Source of the DNA: an uncultured Collinsella sp.
GTDB taxonomy: Bacteria > Actinomycetota > Coriobacteriia > Coriobacteriales > Coriobacteriaceae
Reading direction: 5' to 3'
Assembly (NCBI GenBank): GCA_902494815.1
Contig: CABUVB010000011.1
Coordinates: 1-20,463 of the forward strand
Length of the DNA: 20,463 nt
Part shown: positions 16,441 to 20,463 of the stretch, piece by piece
Position numbering within the stretch: the first letter of the stretch is position 1
How the letters are laid out: the number at the start of each line of letters is the position of its first letter
Position numbers and translations under genes: made by a program
The notes under the pieces: generated by a model
What the model was told of the DNA's origin: nothing
Databases searched by the model: none
The model's input: only the letters and a program-made list of their open reading frames with translations

Positions 16441-16470
16441 AAAAAGAAGGGCCACCCGAAGGTGACCCTT
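16441..16470 (-). terminator. UUCG-tetraloop terminator after rplS
   Basis: The leftward transcript folds AAGGGTCACC against GGTGGCCCTT (10 bp, one U-G pair) around a UUCG loop closed by C-G, the exceptionally stable tetraloop. The stem ends in CTTCTTTTTATC, giving a U-rich tail. It lies 34 bases after the rplS stop and 30 bases before rnhB. Confidence 0.85.
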
Positions 16471-16504
16471 ACGTCCAAACGAGTGGACAGACGCTGCGAT
16501 CTTC

Positions 16505-16846
16505 TTAGCGCTTCTCGGGGATGCGAGCAGCCTTGCCCACCTTGTCGCGGAGGTAGTACAGCTTGGCGCGACGGACGCGACCATGACGAACGACCTCGAG
16601 CTTGGCGATCTTGGGGCTGTGAAGCGGGAAGGTACGCTCAACACCGACACCGAAGGACATCTTGCGGACGGTGAAGGTCTCGCGGGCACCGGCGCCGGCC
16701 ATGCGGATGACGTCGCCCTGGAAGACCTGGATGCGCTCGCGGTCGCCTTCCTTAATGCGGTAGTGAACCTTGACGTTGTCGGCGACGCGAACCTGAGGAA
16801 TGTCCTCGCGGATCTGCTGACGCTCGATTGCGCGGATGTAATCCAT
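16505..16846 (-). CDS. rplS: 50S ribosomal protein L19
   Basis: Large-subunit protein at the 30S/50S interface. 113 residues, normal size. Signatures: DIPQVRVADNVKVHYRIKEG, RERIQVFQGDVI, FTVRKMSFGVGVERTFPLHS, PKIAKLEVVRHGRVRRAKLY and YLRDKVGKAARI. The ATG at 16846 has AAGGA seven bases upstream; the TTG at 16852 is too close to it. It is transcribed from its own promoter and has its own terminator. Confidence 0.98.
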   Translation of the reverse strand: MDYIRAIERQQIREDIPQVRVADNVKVHYRIKEGDRERIQVFQGDVIRMAGAGARETFTVRKMSFGVGVERTFPLHSPKIAKLEVVRHGRVRRAKLYYLRDKVGKAARIPEKR

Positions 16847-16866
16847 GTGCAATTCCTTACTCTTCT

Positions 16867-16890
16867 AGAGGTGCCGTACCACTCTGGCCG
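16867..16890 (-). other. Hairpin in the rplS leader
   Basis: In the predicted leader, GTGCCG and CGGCAC form a 6-bp stem around a 12-base loop, about 20-45 nt upstream of the rplS start codon. It could be a ribosomal-protein leader structure. L19 leaders are described in other phyla, but I cannot match this one to a known family. Confidence 0.3.
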
Positions 16891-16915
16891 GCACGTAGTT
16901 GAACAAACGTATTCG

Positions 16916-16943
16916 AGTATACACGCGCGGGTTTCTGCTGCAA
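16916..16943 (-). promoter_or_regulatory. Sigma-70 type promoter for rplS
   Basis: Reading leftward, TTGCAG (16938-16943), a 16-base spacer and TATACT (16916-16921) precede rplS, with an expected start near 16909 and a leader of about 60 nt. It lies in the 211-base gap between ppdK and rplS. Confidence 0.65.
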
Positions 16944-16989
16944 GAACAATTTTTTACGCAGACAAAAAGACAAAACCCGCACATGATAA

Positions 16990-17017
16990 CCGTCCGCCTC
17001 ACGAATGAGACGGACGG
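16990..17017 (-). terminator. Hairpin terminator after ppdK
   Basis: In the leftward transcript CCGTCCGTCTCA pairs with TGAGGCGGACGG (12 bp, one U-G pair) around a UUCG loop. The tail TTATCATG is a poor U-tract, so termination may be partial. It begins 40 bases after the ppdK stop. The wobble pairs only in the minus-strand RNA. Confidence 0.65.
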
Positions 17018-17057
17018 CATGAAGGGGGGGCTACGTTAGGCGTCTGAACCCAAAACG

Positions 17058-19808
<2,751 letters not shown>

Positions 19809-19857
19809 GATACTTCCCCTTCTATGTGTTCGCACACACGACCGTGGTAACGAATCG

Positions 19858-19897
19858 ACCCGCCGGATGCGGACCGTGAGGGAACTATACGGCGGGT
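19858..19897. repeat. Inverted repeat ACCCGCCG-N24-CGGCGGGT with an embedded TATAGT box
   Basis: Perfect 8-bp arms at 19858-19865 and 19890-19897, 50 bases upstream of the ppdK start. The minus-strand sequence TATAGT (19884-19889) lies just inside the upstream arm and resembles a -10 box, but has no matching -35 element at 16-18 bases. Read as RNA from a start further upstream it would form a leader hairpin; as DNA it could be an operator. Confidence 0.45.
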
Positions 19898-19930
19898 TTT
19901 GGGCGGGCTTGAGCAGAGGCTGCGCGGTTT

Positions 19931-19970
19931 GGTAAACGTGCTAAAACTGGCGGTAAACGGTAGGTAAAGG
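19931..19970. repeat. Three GGTAAA(C/G)G direct repeats at helical spacing
   Basis: GGTAAACG at 19931, GGTAAACG at 19952 and GGTAAAGG at 19963, start-to-start spacing 21 and 11 bases, i.e. about two turns and one turn of DNA. A related GGTTACC follows at 19972. They lie 42-80 bases upstream of the TATAGT box, so an activator-binding array for ppdK is possible. Confidence 0.5.
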
Positions 19971-19983
19971 TGGTTACCTTATG

Positions 19984-20014
19984 AAGATACCAGTACAACG
20001 TAGTCGCAGGTCAA
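19984..20014 (-). promoter_or_regulatory. Possible extended -10 promoter for ppdK
   Basis: TTGACC (20009-20014) and TATCTT (19984-19989) preceded by TG one base upstream, with a 19-base spacer. The long spacer is unusual, but the TGn extension could compensate. It is one of three candidate leftward promoters here, the others being at 20019-20046 and the TATAGT box at 19884. Confidence 0.35.
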
Positions 20015-20018
20015 AAGC

Positions 20019-20046
20019 GGTATAAACTGCTAAAGCGCTTTAGCAA
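20019..20046 (-). promoter_or_regulatory. Possible promoter overlapped by the LacI-type operator
   Basis: TTGCTA (20041-20046), a 16-base spacer and TATACC (20019-20024) on the minus strand. The 18-bp palindrome covers the -35 edge and most of the spacer, a classic arrangement for repression. It would give a ppdK leader of about 200 nt. Confidence 0.4.
20028..20045. promoter_or_regulatory. Perfect 18-bp palindrome, LacI-family-type operator
   Basis: TGCTAAAGCGCTTTAGCA is fully self-complementary with a central CG, the shape of operators bound by LacI-family regulators. It matches a CcpA cre site only in its centre. It lies 220 bases upstream of ppdK, the only confident gene in reach. No LacI-type regulator gene is in the window. 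Confidence 0.6.
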
Positions 20047-20064
20047 AAAGCTGTAATTATTGGA

Positions 20065-20187
20065 ATGGAATCTCTTAAACTACGCAATAGCCAAGAAAGA
20101 CAAAATCTATCAGAAGTATTTGTCCCAGGGATTTTGGTCAGAGTAGCTAATTTGGGACGGGGCTATTTTAGCCACCCCGGCAGATAG
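20065..20187 (+). CDS. Doubtful 40-codon ORF in the AT-rich block
   Basis: ATG at 20065 opens a 40-residue frame starting MESLKLRNSQERQNLSEVFV and ending GRGYFSHPGR inside the left arm of the 23-bp inverted repeat. Only a weak TTGGA precedes it. The frame may be chance or a remnant; I recognise no family. It is the only open frame of note on the plus strand of this gap. Confidence 0.12.
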   Translation: MESLKLRNSQERQNLSEVFVPGILVRVANLGRGYFSHPGR

Positions 20188-20234
20188 CGCGAATGCTTTG
20201 GCGGAGTAACGGCCGGGGTAGCTAAAAAAGCCCC
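20159..20234. repeat. 23-bp inverted repeat with 30-base loop (REP-like element?)
   Basis: Arms at 20159-20181 and 20212-20234 match at 21 of 23 positions. Each arm itself contains GGGGCT ... AGC ... CCCC, so smaller hairpins are possible. One mismatch becomes a G-U pair only in the minus-strand RNA. No U-run follows on either strand, so it is not a plain terminator. A second inverted pair, GTCCCA (20122-20127) and TGGGAC (20153-20158), abuts the left arm. Confidence 0.7.
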
Positions 20235-20410
20235 ATTACAGTTTGAGTCGTCCGAAAGGGCGGCTCCTTACTAGTTCTGGTAATACGATTGAGCCGTACC
20301 GATGGTCGCTGGCCGACCGCGACCGCGACGCGGCCTCCACCCGAGACCCCCATCTCGACACATAGCCCGTCATCCGACGAAAGCGCGCAGGTCGTCCTGT
20401 ATAGGCGCAT
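20222..20410 (-). CDS. Doubtful 62-residue ORF
   Basis: ATG at 20410 has a good-looking GGAGG eight bases upstream and encodes 62 residues (MRLYRTTCALSSDDGLCVEM at the start), ending within the right arm of the inverted repeat. No domain, signal peptide or membrane segment is seen. The second half is Arg/Thr-rich and looks like translated non-coding DNA. I keep it only because of the ribosome-binding site. Confidence 0.15.
   Translation of the reverse strand: MRLYRTTCALSSDDGLCVEMGVSGGGRVAVAVGQRPSVRLNRITRTSKEPPFRTTQTVMGLF
20245..20266 (+). other. GNRA-capped hairpin, paired only in plus-strand RNA
   Basis: GAGTCGTCC and GGGCGGCTC pair over 9 bp around a GAAA loop, with two positions that are G-U in plus-strand RNA but mismatched on the minus strand. 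This asymmetry hints at a rightward transcript, but no promoter or gene is evident. Confidence 0.3.
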
Positions 20411-20440
20411 GGTGTCCCCCTCCGCCGCAAGAGGGAAACG

Positions 20441-20463
20441 AAAAAGCCCCTCTTTGCCACTAC
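20441..20463 (-). terminator. Possible end of a terminator of the next gene (cut by the window)
   Basis: Reading leftward from the edge, GAGGGGC is followed by TTTTT (20441-20445), as in the downstream half of an intrinsic terminator whose upstream arm would lie beyond 20463. A local pairing of GCAAGAGGG (20427-20435) with 20448-20457 is an alternative fold. Confidence 0.3.

Larger units (their letters stand above)
19809..20463. other. Intergenic region upstream of ppdK with no convincing gene
   Basis: About 650 bases without a supported coding region. From left to right it holds an 8-bp inverted repeat around a TATAGT box, three GGTAAA repeats, a possible extended -10 promoter, an 18-bp palindrome, an AT-rich block (about 20013-20165), a 23-bp inverted repeat and a GNRA hairpin. 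At the right edge there is what may be the downstream arm of a neighbour's terminator. No tRNA or recognised ncRNA was found in it. Confidence 0.7.

Noticed and set aside
19809..20463. tRNA, SRP RNA, tmRNA or RNase P RNA in the large gap
   Set aside because: No T-loop consensus, SRP tetraloop region or RNase P core motifs were seen on either strand.

Overview
The window reads as a chromosomal core-gene region of a high-GC Gram-positive bacterium, most likely a member of Coriobacteriia (Collinsella or a close relative). That placement is an inference. It rests on the actinobacterial-type gene order (rplS, rnhB, yraN, comM, dprA, xerC, rpsB, tsf, pyrH, frr, cdsA, dxr, M50 protease, ispG, proS), a high-GC coding style with many TTG/GTG starts, and protein features such as a divergent DprA. 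Every confident gene lies on the minus strand, so the region is transcribed from high to low coordinates.

Layout in transcription order (right to left). (1) 19809-20463 is a roughly 650-bp intergenic region with no convincing gene but rich in signals: a perfect 18-bp palindrome of LacI-family type overlapping a possible promoter, three helically phased GGTAAA repeats, a 23-bp inverted repeat, an AT-rich block and two doubtful small ORFs. (2) 17058-19808 is ppdK (pyruvate, phosphate dikinase), ending at a UUCG-capped hairpin. (3) 16505-16846 is rplS, with a good promoter and its own UUCG-loop terminator. (4) 15623-16411 is rnhB, followed by a strong intrinsic terminator. (5) 10224-15433 is a compact, overlapping cluster: yraN, comM, dprA, trmFO, xerC (DNA processing, competence, recombination and tRNA modification). 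(6) 8361-10004 is rpsB-tsf, with a near-consensus promoter, a structured leader of about 135 nt and a terminator after tsf. (7) 1-8243 is an eight-gene run with gaps of 0-15 bp or one-base overlaps: pyrH, frr, uppS, cdsA, dxr, an M50 site-2 protease, ispG, proS. proS runs off the left edge.

The last operon joins UMP phosphorylation, ribosome recycling, undecaprenyl diphosphate synthesis, CDP-diacylglycerol synthesis, two steps of the MEP isoprenoid pathway (Dxr, IspG), intramembrane proteolysis and prolyl-tRNA charging. In effect it couples translation with envelope lipid supply.

I found no mobile element, CRISPR array, tRNA or rRNA, and no wholly new multi-gene system. The points most worth a second look are: a xerC gene whose only well-placed start codon appears to be ATA, overlapping the trmFO stop as ATAG; an M50 protease with an insertion of about 110 residues that contains a winged-helix-like segment; and the dense regulatory and repeat architecture upstream of ppdK.
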